A stretch of 17,526 nt of DNA. Source: an uncultured Bacilli bacterium (GTDB lineage Bacteria; Bacillota_I; Bacilli_A; RF39; UBA660). Positions 5,472-13,353 of this stretch are shown here, in pieces. The position numbers and the translations under genes were made by a program. The notes under the pieces are model-generated. The model saw only the letters and a list, made by a program, of their open reading frames with translations. It made no database searches and was not told where the DNA came from. Numbering within the stretch: position 1 is the first letter of the stretch; each line of letters begins with the position of its first letter. Location: the NCBI GenBank assembly GCA_947623755.1, contig CANQHB010000011.1:1-17526 (forward strand), read 5' to 3'.

Positions 5472-6861
5472 TTATTATTTTACCGCCGAAAGAAATCATC
5501 GCGCTTTTTATGAAGTTATGGGCACCAATATGAAAATTCATGTTGTTTTAAAAGAAAATGACACGAAACTTATTTTACAAAATTTAATAAATAGTCCTAT
5601 TTCTTCTTTAAGTATAGCTGACCCTAACATTATTGTTACCTTTGCTAATCAAATCAAAGTAACTTTTAATGAACAACTTTTTGAAAAAATAAGTGATATT
5701 TATGAAGATTCTATTAATAAATTAAAACAAAAAATGAAAGAATATCTTGAACATAAACAACTAGAAAGATTTAAAGGCTATATTCCGGTAATTAACCGTC
5801 TAAAAAGTAAAAATTTACCAAAAATGTTTGCAACCGCTGGGTTAAGTGCCACTATTTTATTAACTAGTATGGCTACAACGCATAATTTAGCTAAAAATAT
5901 GAAATCTGAGTTAGCAAGTACTCCAACTCCATATAATTATGAAACCCTAGCTCAAAGTACTAATACCGATAATATTAAATTAACCGATAATGCCACTTTA
6001 AAAGAAAATGAAGTCATTGTAAGCGAACCTAAACCTACGAATGATATGACTGAATTAACTACAGAAGAACCAAGTCTCAATCTAAGTGAACCAGAGGAAA
6101 CTTCTAAAGAAACTTCTAGCCCTGTTAAAACAGAAGAAATAGCTTCTCCTGAGGCTTCCAACCTAAACGAAATTATTAATATTAATTTAGAATTTAATAA
6201 TCGTACTGGCTCTGGTAAAGTCGCTGAAACTTCTAAATATTTGGGCGATATCATTAAATATTATGCTAATCGCTATGGTTTATCTGATAGTCTTGCTCTT
6301 GCCCAAATATCTCAAGAATGTCCTAACGCTGATGCAAGTGGCTATATTAAAAATCCTTGTCAGTTGACTCCTTATGAAGATTTTATTCGTTCTTTTAAAG
6401 TTCCAGTCTATGACGCTAATGGTTTTACTGGCACTTATGATGAATTTACTCCAACCATGGAATCTTTACAAACTCCCGAAGGCAACATTATGGTCGGCCT
6501 AGCTTATATGCGCGAATGTATTGATAAATGTGATAGTCTTTTAACCGGAACCTTTTTGTACAACCAGGGCCCATATTCCTTAAGTTTAGCTTGTAAAAAA
6601 TATGGTCTCGATATTAATAATTATAAAGGTGACCAAAACTTTATGAAAGCTCATGATTTAATTATCCAATATTTTGCGGATATTAATAGTGAAAAAGGTC
6701 GTAAAGGTACACATGGTGACCCTAATTACATTGAAAATTTAGCTAGTTATTTAACTTTAGACGAACGTGGTACTAAAACTATTTCTTATTATAGTGGTTC
6801 TGAAAAAATAGAAATTGCAATTAATAACACTTTAAGTTATAATAGTGACTTAACGAGGTGA
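5464..6861 (+). CDS. Membrane-anchored lytic transglycosylase-like (SLT domain) protein
   Basis: A 465-aa protein from ATG 5464, with GGTGAAG just before it inside the upstream gene. The frame is open further back, but that start is poor. Residues 1-115 form an apparently cytoplasmic segment with a lysine- and glutamate-rich helix. Residues 121-138 are a single membrane helix. About 145-240 is a Thr/Ser/Pro/Glu-rich linker that would span the wall. From about 250 is a lysozyme-like SLT domain: YYANRYGLSDSLALAQISQE with candidate catalytic Glu285, then NPCQLTP, NIMVGLAYM and LTGTFLYNQGP, matching the family's E...G-QL-P...NI--G--Y...YN-G order. It probably cleaves peptidoglycan glycan strands outside the membrane. 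The cytoplasmic N-terminal domain is not a known part of this family and may link it to an inner partner. Confidence 0.75.
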   Translation: MHSYYFTAERNHRAFYEVMGTNMKIHVVLKENDTKLILQNLINSPISSLSIADPNIIVTFANQIKVTFNEQLFEKISDIYEDSINKLKQKMKEYLEHKQLERFKGYIPVINRLKSKNLPKMFATAGLSATILLTSMATTHNLAKNMKSELASTPTPYNYETLAQSTNTDNIKLTDNATLKENEVIVSEPKPTNDMTELTTEEPSLNLSEPEETSKETSSPVKTEEIASPEASNLNEIININLEFNNRTGSGKVAETSKYLGDIIKYYANRYGLSDSLALAQISQECPNADASGYIKNPCQLTPYEDFIRSFKVPVYDANGFTGTYDEFTPTMESLQTPEGNIMVGLAYMRECIDKCDSLLTGTFLYNQGPYSLSLACKKYGLDINNYKGDQNFMKAHDLIIQYFADINSEKGRKGTHGDPNYIENLASYLTLDERGTKTISYYSGSEKIEIAINNTLSYNSDLTR

Positions 6862-6865
6862 TAAT

Positions 6866-7579
6866 ATGCCTAGAGTTATTTTAGTAACGGGTGGGGCTCG
6901 AGGCCTAGGAAAATCGATTGCTAACTTATTTTTACAAAATAATGATATCGTATATTTAAGTTATAATCAAAGTAAAAAAGCCGCCGAAGAGATATCTCTT
7001 TCTTTTTCTAATGCCCGAATTATAAAATGTGATATTACCAATGAACAAGAAATAAAAGCAATGATAGAAGTTATCACCAAAGAAGAAGGGCACTTAGACG
7101 TTTTAATAAATAATGCGGCTATCGCGTTAGATAACGACCCATTTTTAAAAACTAAAGAAGAATTTCTAAAAACTCTTGATACTAACTTAGTTGGTCCTTT
7201 TCTACTATCCAAATATGCTTCTAAAATAATGCCTGATAATAGCTCTATTATCAATATTGCCTCAACTAATGGCCTTGATACTTATTATCCATATAGCATT
7301 GATTATGACGCTTCGAAATCTGGACTTATTTCTTTAACTCACAACTTAGCGACTTATTTTGCGCCTAAAATCCGCGTAAATTGTATTGCTCCCGGGTGGA
7401 TTAATACTGACATGAATAAAAGTTTAGAACCTAGTTTTATTGCCAATGAAAAATCTAAAATAATGCTTAATCGCTTTGCTAACCCCGAAGAAATTGCCGA
7501 AGTTGTCTTTTTCGTTGCGAGTCCTAAAGCCAGTTATATTAATAATGCCATAATAAGAGTAGATGGAGGTACCAAATGA
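6866..7579 (+). CDS. Short-chain dehydrogenase/reductase (FabG-like)
   Basis: A 237-aa classical SDR. TGGARGLG (residues 8-15) binds the nucleotide, CDIT (55-58) follows, and NNAA (82-85) lies in the core. Asn107, Ser133 and Tyr147-x3-Lys151 form the catalytic tetrad, and PGWINTDM (176-183) follows the usual PG motif. Length and motifs match 3-oxoacyl-ACP reductase (FabG) and related sugar or alcohol dehydrogenases. The neighbours are not fatty acid genes, so the substrate is open. The ribosome site GAGGTG overlaps the upstream stop and the gene ends overlapping the next start by 4 bp. Confidence 0.88.
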   Translation: MPRVILVTGGARGLGKSIANLFLQNNDIVYLSYNQSKKAAEEISLSFSNARIIKCDITNEQEIKAMIEVITKEEGHLDVLINNAAIALDNDPFLKTKEEFLKTLDTNLVGPFLLSKYASKIMPDNSSIINIASTNGLDTYYPYSIDYDASKSGLISLTHNLATYFAPKIRVNCIAPGWINTDMNKSLEPSFIANEKSKIMLNRFANPEEIAEVVFFVASPKASYINNAIIRVDGGTK

Positions 7580-8799
7580 ATATTGATGAATTAACTAAAA
7601 AAGCCGAATTAGAATGTTTTGGCTTATTTCAAGAAATCGATACTAATGAAAATTACTTTAGTTCTTTAGTTTTACAAGCTTTTCATGATTATAACTTAAG
7701 CGAATCCCATTTTAATATGACCACCGGTTATGGTTATAATGATTTAGGAAGAGATACTATTGAAAAAATATTTGCTCAAGTCTTAAAAGGCGAAAAAGCC
7801 CTAGTTCGTAATCAATTTATTAGTGGTTCTCATGCTTTATCAACAGCTCTTTTTGCTTTACTCCGACCTGGCGATACTATGCTTTCGATAACAGGCCTAC
7901 CTTACGATACCTTACATGAAGTAATAGGCCTAAAAGATAATCCTAGTTCTCTTAAAAGTTTTAAGATAAACTATGACCAAATAGATTTAATCAATAATAA
8001 TTTTGATATCCCTGCAATTACTAAAAAGCTTGAAAATAATAAAATAAAATTAATTGAAATTCAAAGAAGTAAAGGCTATTCTACGCGAAAAAGTATATCT
8101 ATAAACGCTCTAAAAGAAGTTATAACCGCCATTCGAAAAATTGATAAAAATGTAATTATTATGGTTGATAATTGTTATTGTGAATTTGTTGAAACTACTT
8201 CGCCTTTAGAAGTCGGCGCTGATATTATTGTTGGTTCCTTAATCAAAAACTTAGGGGGCTCACTTGCTTCTAATGGTGCTTATATAGTTGGAAAAGAAAA
8301 CTTAATTAATTTATGTGCTGAAAGATTAAACTTACCCGGAGAGGGAATTGACGTTGGCCCTAGTTTAGGTGCTAATAAAAGTATTTTACAAGGCTTATAT
8401 TTTGCACCATCAGTCGTGGCTTCTAGCCTAAAAACAGCTATTCTAACCAGTTATTTAATGGAAAAAATCGGTTATGAAGTAGAGCCTAAATATAATGAAC
8501 ACCGGGTAGATATTGTGGAAAATATTATCTTTAATGACCCCGATAAACTTATTAAATACGTTCAAAGTATTCAAAAGTATTCTCCAATAGATTCAAATAG
8601 CTTACCTATACCTGCTCCTATGCCTGGATATAGTGATAATGTTATCATGGCAAGCGGGGCTTTTACTCAAGGCTCAAGTATTGAACTATCTTGTGATGGC
8701 CCCATAAGACCTCCATATATAGCTTATCAGCAGGGAGGAGTAACCTATAATTATGGGAAAATCGCGATAACTAATGCTATCAAAGATTTAATAAATTAA
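7576..8799 (+). CDS. Methionine gamma-lyase / 'aluminium resistance' family PLP enzyme
   Basis: A 407-aa fold-type I PLP enzyme of the methionine gamma-lyase family often annotated as aluminium resistance protein. GYGYNDLGRD (51-60) is the family signature near the N-terminus. GSHAL (84-88) lies at the phosphate site, VDNCYCEF (197-204) carries the cofactor aspartate Asp198, and GSLIKNLGG (220-228) contains the PLP lysine Lys224. The C-terminal ELSCDGPIRPPY is typical. Length is normal (about 400-430). The ATGA overlap with the dehydrogenase indicates translational coupling. The exact sulphur amino acid substrate is not established for this group. Confidence 0.85.
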   Translation: MNIDELTKKAELECFGLFQEIDTNENYFSSLVLQAFHDYNLSESHFNMTTGYGYNDLGRDTIEKIFAQVLKGEKALVRNQFISGSHALSTALFALLRPGDTMLSITGLPYDTLHEVIGLKDNPSSLKSFKINYDQIDLINNNFDIPAITKKLENNKIKLIEIQRSKGYSTRKSISINALKEVITAIRKIDKNVIIMVDNCYCEFVETTSPLEVGADIIVGSLIKNLGGSLASNGAYIVGKENLINLCAERLNLPGEGIDVGPSLGANKSILQGLYFAPSVVASSLKTAILTSYLMEKIGYEVEPKYNEHRVDIVENIIFNDPDKLIKYVQSIQKYSPIDSNSLPIPAPMPGYSDNVIMASGAFTQGSSIELSCDGPIRPPYIAYQQGGVTYNYGKIAITNAIKDLIN

Positions 8800-8818
8800 T
8801 AAAAAAAATTAGCTCTTA

Positions 8819-8853
8819 TGACTAAGTCTAATTTTAAATTTTAGACTTAGTCA
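8819..8853. terminator. 35-bp perfect hairpin after the operon
   Basis: TGACTAAGTCTAA (8819-8831) pairs with TTAGACTTAGTCA (8841-8853), 13 perfect pairs around a 9-nt AT loop. It stands 19 bp after the operon stop. No T-run follows on the plus strand, but a run of eight A precedes it. It may therefore terminate imperfectly, stabilise the message end, or be a protein-binding palindrome. Confidence 0.5.
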
Positions 8854-8914
8854 AACTTTCCTTATTATAAAGTACTAAAAGTAGCTAAAATTAGTTAAAA
8901 ATTTTCAAAAGTTA

Positions 8915-8943
8915 TTGACATATTTAATTATTAATGTTATATT
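8915..8943 (+). promoter_or_regulatory. Strong promoter of the tRNA cluster
   Basis: A perfect TTGACA (8915-8920), a 17-bp spacer and TATATT (8938-8943), 17 bp before the first mature tRNA base. No further promoter is needed for the five tRNAs, which lie 9-17 bp apart except a 5-bp gap before Lys. Confidence 0.85.
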
Positions 8944-8960
8944 TAATTACGTCACAAGAC

Positions 8961-9037
8961 GGGCGCTTAGCTCAGTTGGTTAGAGCATCTGCCTTACAAG
9001 CAGAGGGTCATAGGTTCGAGTCCTATAGCGCCCACCA
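8961..9037 (+). tRNA. tRNA-Val (TAC)
   Basis: Acceptor arms GGGCGCT and AGCGCCC pair fully. The anticodon stem TCTGC/GCAGA closes loop CTTACAA, anticodon TAC. The T loop is GGTTCGAGTCC. CCA is encoded. 77 nt. Confidence 0.97.
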
Positions 9038-9054
9038 TTTTATTTTTTTATTTT

Positions 9055-9130
9055 GCCGACTTAGCGTAATAGGTAGCGCAACTGACTTGTAATCAGTAGG
9101 TTGGGGGTTCGATTCCCTCAGTCGGCACCA
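9055..9130 (+). tRNA. tRNA-Thr (TGT)
   Basis: Acceptor GCCGACT pairs with AGTCGGC. The anticodon stem ACTGA/TCAGT closes loop CTTGTAA, anticodon TGT. The T arm is GGGGGTTCGATTCCCTC. CCA is encoded. 76 nt. Confidence 0.97.
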
Positions 9131-9139
9131 TTTTTTTAT

Positions 9140-9223
9140 GGGGAGATAGCGAAGTGGCCAAACGCGGCAGACTGTAAATCTGTTCCTTCGGGTTCCATGG
9201 TTCAAATCCATGTCTCCCCACCA
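9140..9223 (+). tRNA. tRNA-Tyr (GTA)
   Basis: Acceptor GGGGAGA pairs with TCTCCCC. The anticodon stem GCAGA/TCTGT closes loop CTGTAAA, anticodon GTA. The extra arm is long (TCCTTCGGGT region), as expected for bacterial class II tRNA-Tyr. CCA is encoded. 84 nt. Confidence 0.96.
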
Positions 9224-9233
9224 CTTTAAATAT

Positions 9234-9309
9234 TGCCTCGTAGCCAAGTGGGAAGGCATCAGACTTTGACTCTGACATTCCGCTGGTCCGAATCCAGCCG
9301 AGGCAGCCA
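9234..9309 (+). tRNA. tRNA-Gln (TTG)
   Basis: Acceptor TGCCTCG pairs with CGAGGCA, with discriminator G as usual for glutamine. The anticodon stem TCAGA/TCTGA closes loop CTTTGAC, anticodon TTG. CCA is encoded. 76 nt. Confidence 0.95.
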
Positions 9310-9314
9310 TTCTT

Positions 9315-9390
9315 GGTTCGCTAGCTCAGTAGGTAGAGCATTTGACTTTTAATCAAAGGGTCGAGGGTTCGAATCCCTCGCGAGCCACCA
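9315..9390 (+). tRNA. tRNA-Lys (TTT)
   Basis: Acceptor GGTTCGC pairs with GCGAGCC (one G-U). The anticodon stem TTTGA/TCAAA closes loop CTTTTAA, anticodon TTT. CCA is encoded. Last tRNA of the cluster. 76 nt. Confidence 0.97.
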
Positions 9391-9404
9391 TTTAGTTTTT
9401 GTAG

Positions 9405-9434
9405 GATTTATGGGCCTTCCATAATCTTTTTTTT
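9405..9434 (+). terminator. Terminator of the tRNA cluster
   Basis: GATTTATGG (9405-9413) pairs with CCATAATC (9419-9426) with one bulged T, followed by eight T residues. Confidence 0.75.
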
Positions 9435-9469
9435 ATATTATAAATTTCCAAATTTAACTCAAAATAATA

Positions 9470-9493
9470 AAAAAGTGGCAGAAAAAGTGGCAG
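9470..9493. repeat. Exact 12-bp tandem direct repeat downstream of tRNA-Lys
   Basis: AAAAAGTGGCAG occurs twice without a gap (9470-9481, 9482-9493) in the otherwise featureless AT-rich stretch between the tRNA terminator and the end of the minus-strand gene. Short direct repeats next to a tRNA 3' end can be integrase arm sites left by a mobile element. No integrase gene or duplicated tRNA end is visible here. Confidence 0.5.
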
Positions 9494-9525
9494 AAATCTC
9501 CTTATCTGTAATTTTTTTTTAAAAT

Positions 9526-10521
9526 TTATCCCACTAAATTAACTTCACCATCATAAATTACTGGTAAATTTTTACCCCACGTTGCTAAATAGCCTAAAAT
9601 ATTTCCATCATAATAATTCTCTAAAGGTAGGCTCTCATCAGTAATTATTACCTTATCATTTATTTTAATATCTTCATCAACAACAACTATCATATATTGT
9701 GAAGTAATCTTCTGGATTAAATAAAACTTATTATTAATTCTAACTTTAGTTAATTTATCCCCAATTCCTCTATAATATCCCAAAGGAACTATCCCCAAAT
9801 ATATTGTCTTTTTCTTTTTAGTTTCTTTTACAATATTAACAATCTTAGAATTTAAAGAAAAAACTTGTTTTAAATTGCCTTCTTCTTTTTTAAACAAACT
9901 CTTTTTAATATTATTATAACCATAAATAGAGTAATCTACCAAAATCGCATTAGAATTTCTAATTTTCTTTTTGTCATCTTCAAAATTAAGTATCAGCAAA
10001 TCCCAATTCTTAACGACGGAAGTAATATATTTAAAATCATCATAATTTTGTTCTTCCAATTTTGCCATAATGCCCTTAAATTTTAAATGGCTATTACTAT
10101 TTGCTAAATCAAATATATCTTGCATATCTACTTTTTTACTAAGGCCTTCATAACCTAAAGGGTCAACTTTAACAATAAACTCTAAATCATCTTTAATATC
10201 TCCCATACTTAAAACGCTTTTATCTTTTATAACTAAAATAGCATTGTTAATTATCCCTTCATAAATAATATCTTCATTAATTATCCCATCATAAATTACG
10301 GCAATATTTTTATTATATTTCCGCACTAATCTTAAATCATTTAAACTATTAACATATAAATAATCAATTCCTGTAAGATAATTAATGATATACATTCCAT
10401 GATAAAAAGCCTCATTACTAACATTTAAAATATAGTAATCATAGGCATAATTATTTTTTATATATTTTACATTATCTTTTAAATTTTTAATATTAACATT
10501 TACATAACTTTCATATTCCAT
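9526..10521 (-). CDS. Alanine racemase-like protein lacking the catalytic lysine
   Basis: A 331-aa protein if started at the ATG at 10519-10521, which has GGTGAAG just upstream; an ATG four codons earlier lacks such a site. The N-terminus (YVNVNIKNLKDNVKYIK) matches alanine racemase's opening strand-helix. The PLP-lysine motif VKANAYGHG is replaced by VSNEAFYHG (residues 34-42), so Ser35 stands where the Schiff-base lysine should be. The C-terminal domain has the family's L-S-I---v sequence and IVPLGYYRGIGDKL, like the VPIGYADG motif, but the preceding GYG-type segment with the second catalytic tyrosine appears deleted. It is shorter than the usual 360-390 aa. It is probably not an active PLP racemase; a structural or regulatory paralogue is possible. 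It is transcribed divergently from enolase, convergent to the tRNAs. Confidence 0.65.
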   Translation of the reverse strand: MEYESYVNVNIKNLKDNVKYIKNNYAYDYYILNVSNEAFYHGMYIINYLTGIDYLYVNSLNDLRLVRKYNKNIAVIYDGIINEDIIYEGIINNAILVIKDKSVLSMGDIKDDLEFIVKVDPLGYEGLSKKVDMQDIFDLANSNSHLKFKGIMAKLEEQNYDDFKYITSVVKNWDLLILNFEDDKKKIRNSNAILVDYSIYGYNNIKKSLFKKEEGNLKQVFSLNSKIVNIVKETKKKKTIYLGIVPLGYYRGIGDKLTKVRINNKFYLIQKITSQYMIVVVDEDIKINDKVIITDESLPLENYYDGNILGYLATWGKNLPVIYDGEVNLVG

Positions 10522-10539
10522 TATCTTCACCATACTTAA

Positions 10540-10568
10540 ATTGTATCAAAAACTCGAAAAAAGGTCTA
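10540..10568 (-). promoter_or_regulatory. Promoter of the racemase-like gene
   Basis: Read on the minus strand: TAGACC (10563-10568), a 17-bp spacer, then TACAAT (10540-10545), preceded by TGA to give an extended -10 (TGATACAAT). The start codon lies about 19 bp beyond. Confidence 0.6.
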
Positions 10569-10625
10569 TCTTTATTTACAATAACAGCCAAATTTTGTCA
10601 AATATTAAATTTCTGCTTAAATTTC

Positions 10626-10655
10626 TTGCGTAATAACTTAAATTTTTGGTATACT
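10626..10655 (+). promoter_or_regulatory. Promoter of enolase
   Basis: TTGCGT (10626-10631), 18 bp, then TATACT (10650-10655) with TGG before it (extended -10). A reading frame starting with the TTG here would begin inside the promoter, which argues for the start at 10680. Confidence 0.65.
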
Positions 10656-10679
10656 TTAAATAGAAGTAAAGGTGGTAAA

Positions 10680-11912
10680 ATGGCTAAAATTATAAATGTT
10701 ATTGGAAGAGAAATTTTAGATAGTCGTGGTAATCCGACAGTGGAGGCTGAAATTATTCTAGATAACGGTCTAAAATCAGTCGCTTCTGTTCCAAGTGGGG
10801 CCTCAACGGGGTCTAAAGAAGCTTTAGAATTACGAGATAATACGGCTCGTTATTTAGGAAAAGGGGTTCAAAAAGCTGTTAATAATGTTAATACTATTAT
10901 AAGAGACGCCCTAATTGGTCATGATTTAGAACAAGTAAGTATTGATAAATTATTAATTGAGTTAGATGGTACCGAAAATAAAAGCAATTTAGGCGCCAAT
11001 GCCATACTTGCTGTTTCACTAGCTTCTATTAAAGCCGCGGCCCAGTTAGAAAATAAAGAATTATATGCTTACTTATCAAGTGGCAAAGTAAGTTTACCAA
11101 TTCCCATGATTAATATTATAAATGGGGGAGCCCATGCTGATAATAACTTAGATATCCAAGAATTTATGATTGTTCCAGTTGTTAAAAGCATTAAAGAACG
11201 CCTAAGAGTAGCAAGCGAAGTATTTCATACTTTAAAAAATATCTTAAAAAAGCAAAACTTAAATACGGCCGTTGGTGATGAAGGCGGGTTTGCTCCTAAC
11301 TTAGAATATAATACTTTAGCTTTAGATTTAATCATGAATGCCATTAAAACTGCCGGTTATACTCCTGGCAAAGAAGTGTTTATTGCTCTTGATGTCGCTG
11401 CCTCTGAAATATACAACCAAAATACCAAAAAATACCATATTGATAACAATAATTTAACCAGTGATGAACTAATTAAATATTATATTACATTAGTTAATAA
11501 ATACCCTATTATTAGTATTGAAGACCCTTTTGAAGAAAATGATTTTGAATCTTTAGCTGTTTTAACTAAATTAATTGGTGATAAAATCATGATTGTGGGG
11601 GATGACTATTTTGTTACCAATATTAAATACTTAGATGAAGGCCTAAAATATAATGCCGGTAATGCCATCTTATTAAAAGCTAACCAAATTGGCACAGTAA
11701 CGGAAATGATTAAAACAATTATTTATGCCAGACGTCATAACTATAAAATGATTATTTCCCATCGTAGTGGTGAAACCGAGGACACTTTCATCGCTGATTT
11801 TGGGGTAGGGCTTTCTTTACCATTTATTAAAACCGGTTCCATGTCTCGGGGTGAAAGAATAGCTAAATATAATCGTCTCCTTCGAATTGAAGAAGAATTA
11901 ACCCAAAAATAA
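10680..11912 (+). CDS. eno: Enolase (phosphopyruvate hydratase)
   Basis: A 410-aa cytoplasmic glycolytic enzyme converting 2-phosphoglycerate to phosphoenolpyruvate. The start is ATG 10680 with AAAGGTGG before it and the standard opening IINVIGREILDSRGNPTVE. SGASTG (39-44) is the mobile loop, and GGAHADNNLDIQEFMI has His152. GDEGGFAP has Glu201. The Mg ligands are Asp238 (ALDVAASE), Glu281 (SIEDP) and Asp308 (VGDD). The catalytic lysine is Lys333 in LLKANQIGT, and SHRSGETED (360-368) closes the site. It is about 20 residues shorter than the usual 430, mainly through compact loops, with all active-site residues kept. Slightly unusual are KANQ for the common KvNQ and FGVG for LAVG. Confidence 0.96.
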   Translation: MAKIINVIGREILDSRGNPTVEAEIILDNGLKSVASVPSGASTGSKEALELRDNTARYLGKGVQKAVNNVNTIIRDALIGHDLEQVSIDKLLIELDGTENKSNLGANAILAVSLASIKAAAQLENKELYAYLSSGKVSLPIPMINIINGGAHADNNLDIQEFMIVPVVKSIKERLRVASEVFHTLKNILKKQNLNTAVGDEGGFAPNLEYNTLALDLIMNAIKTAGYTPGKEVFIALDVAASEIYNQNTKKYHIDNNNLTSDELIKYYITLVNKYPIISIEDPFEENDFESLAVLTKLIGDKIMIVGDDYFVTNIKYLDEGLKYNAGNAILLKANQIGTVTEMIKTIIYARRHNYKMIISHRSGETEDTFIADFGVGLSLPFIKTGSMSRGERIAKYNRLLRIEEELTQK

Positions 11913-11932
11913 TTTAAAAAGAACCTAAAATA

Positions 11933-11956
11933 TGCTATGATTATTCTAGAAAGAGG
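11933..11956 (+). promoter_or_regulatory. Probable extended -10 promoter and ribosome site of deoD
   Basis: TGCTATGAT (11933-11941) is an extended -10; no clear -35 is seen. AAGAGG (11951-11956) is 8 nt before ATG 11965. No terminator separates enolase from this gene, so read-through is also likely. Confidence 0.5.
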
Positions 11957-11964
11957 TTGATAAA

Positions 11965-12690
11965 ATGTTTATTAGTGAAAATCCTATTCATATAAATAAA
12001 GACGCTAATATTGCTCCCGTAGTCGTAATGCCTGGTGACCCCATGCGGGCTAAATATATTGCTGAAAATTTTTTAGAAAATGCCACTTTAGAAAATGAAC
12101 TTCGCGGTATGTATGCTTATACTGGCACTTATAAAGGTGTACCCCTAACAGTTATGGCTCATGGTATGGGCATGCCTAGTGCTAGTATCTATGTTTTTGA
12201 ACTTATCCACTTTTTTAACGTCAAAAAAATAATCCGTATTGGAACTTGTGGGGCAGTAAGTCCTAAAGCAAATATTGGTGATTTAATTCTTTCTAAAAGT
12301 ATTTATTCTGAATCTAATTTTGCTTATACCTATAGTAATTATGTCGGAAATGTTATCGATACCAGCGAATCCTTAAATAAGACGGTATTAAAAACTGCCG
12401 AAGAATTACACCAAAAAATCTTATATGGCATGACTACGACAATGGACGTATTTGGCCCATATATTGATTATGAAAGAGTTTTAAATCGTATTCCTAAAGA
12501 ATATGAAATCTTAGCTGAAGAAATGGAGGCATTTGCTATTTCTCATATTGCCAATGAAAACAATGTTTTAGCTACAACCATTATGACAGTGGTGGATTCT
12601 AAATATTCTAAAGTTATTTTATCGCCTGAAGATAGGGAAACCAAACTAAATAATATGATAACCCTAGCTTTAGAAAGCATAATAAAATAA
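11965..12690 (+). CDS. deoD: Purine nucleoside phosphorylase, DeoD type
   Basis: A 241-aa enzyme of the hexameric NP-I family that splits purine (deoxy)ribonucleosides with phosphate for nucleotide salvage. VMPGDPMRAK (21-30) with Arg28 and RIGTCGA (91-97) with Arg91 bind phosphate. TGTYKG and MAHGMGMPS are family hallmarks. EEMEAF (185-190) holds the ribose-binding glutamate, and Asp211 in TVVDS corresponds to the catalytic aspartate of the usual TVSDH. Length is typical (about 235-240). The SDH-to-VDS change and the MDVFGP segment in place of the common SSDxFY are deviations, so base specificity might differ. Confidence 0.9.
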   Translation: MFISENPIHINKDANIAPVVVMPGDPMRAKYIAENFLENATLENELRGMYAYTGTYKGVPLTVMAHGMGMPSASIYVFELIHFFNVKKIIRIGTCGAVSPKANIGDLILSKSIYSESNFAYTYSNYVGNVIDTSESLNKTVLKTAEELHQKILYGMTTTMDVFGPYIDYERVLNRIPKEYEILAEEMEAFAISHIANENNVLATTIMTVVDSKYSKVILSPEDRETKLNNMITLALESIIK

Positions 12691-12693
12691 TTT

Positions 12694-12722
12694 TTGCTTA
12701 TTCTAATAATTTATGTTATAAT
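12694..12722 (+). promoter_or_regulatory. Promoter of the RelA/SpoT-Panacea pair
   Basis: TTGCTT (12694-12699), a 17-bp spacer, then TATAAT (12717-12722), preceded by TGT (extended -10). TGAGG at 12743-12747 is the ribosome site for ATG 12753. Confidence 0.75.
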
Positions 12723-12752
12723 AAGTTTACTTGTTTTCAAAATGAGGTTAAA

Positions 12753-13352
12753 ATGAAAGAATTAGAAAATCTTATTAATTTAATATTAAAAAATCATCAA
12801 GAAATAAATGATTTATGGAAAAAAGATCCAAATTATCAAAAAATAAATACTTCTAAAACAACCGTTAGTAGTGTTTATAATAATCAAAATTTACTTTTTT
12901 GCATATTAAATTATAGAGAATTTTTAATTAAAAATACTTTAGATATGACTTTTAATAAATTAACTCCTAACAATATTGAAGCAAGAATAAAAAATAAAAA
13001 CTCTATCCAGTATAAAATTGAAAATTATACTAAAAGTAGTGAACATGAATATGGAAATGTTCCTCTAAAAAAATGTTTAAATGATTTATTTGGAATTAGG
13101 ATAATTTTACAAGAAAACATTGATCAAGAACTAATAATAAAACAGTTAAAAGCTAAATATTCTAATTTAAAAATTATAAATGCTAACAAAAAAGATTATC
13201 GAGCAATTCATATTTATTTTGTTCAAAAGAATAATACTTCTTATCAATGGGAATTGCAAATATGGCAAAAAATTGATCAAGAAAAAAATTATATTTTACA
13301 TAAAATATATAAACAAGATTATGTAAAATGGGAAAAAGAGAGAGGTGATTAA
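12753..13352 (+). CDS. RelA/SpoT-fold small synthetase, probable toxSAS toxin
   Basis: A 199-aa single-domain protein with the (p)ppGpp synthetase fold and no hydrolase, TGS or ACT domain. Motifs: RIKNKNSIQYK (78-88) for nucleotide phosphate binding, NDLFGIRII (110-118) with metal-binding Asp111, YRAIH (149-153) as the G-loop with Tyr149, and WELQIW (166-171) with Glu167. The arginine of the usual E-x-Q-I-R is tryptophan here. The size, the divergent motifs and the Panacea gene 1 bp downstream match toxic small alarmone synthetases, which pyrophosphorylate tRNA 3' ends or make (pp)pApp. Which reaction applies cannot be read from sequence. A housekeeping RelQ-type synthetase is the alternative, less likely given the partner gene. 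Confidence 0.8.
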   Translation: MKELENLINLILKNHQEINDLWKKDPNYQKINTSKTTVSSVYNNQNLLFCILNYREFLIKNTLDMTFNKLTPNNIEARIKNKNSIQYKIENYTKSSEHEYGNVPLKKCLNDLFGIRIILQENIDQELIIKQLKAKYSNLKIINANKKDYRAIHIYFVQKNNTSYQWELQIWQKIDQEKNYILHKIYKQDYVKWEKERGD

Positions 13353-13353
13353 C

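Noticed and set aside
5952..6254. Minus-strand open frames in the transglycosylase-like and dehydrogenase genes (5952-6254, 6967-7254) and at 2667-2966
   Set aside because: They oppose clearly recognised protein domains and show no start signals or family resemblance.
9023..9310. Minus-strand open frames across the tRNA cluster
   Set aside because: They are antisense readings of tRNA genes, a well-known false protein source.
10626..10679. Extended enolase start at a TTG
   Set aside because: It lies in the promoter, and the standard enolase N-terminus begins at the ATG at 10680 with a ribosome site.
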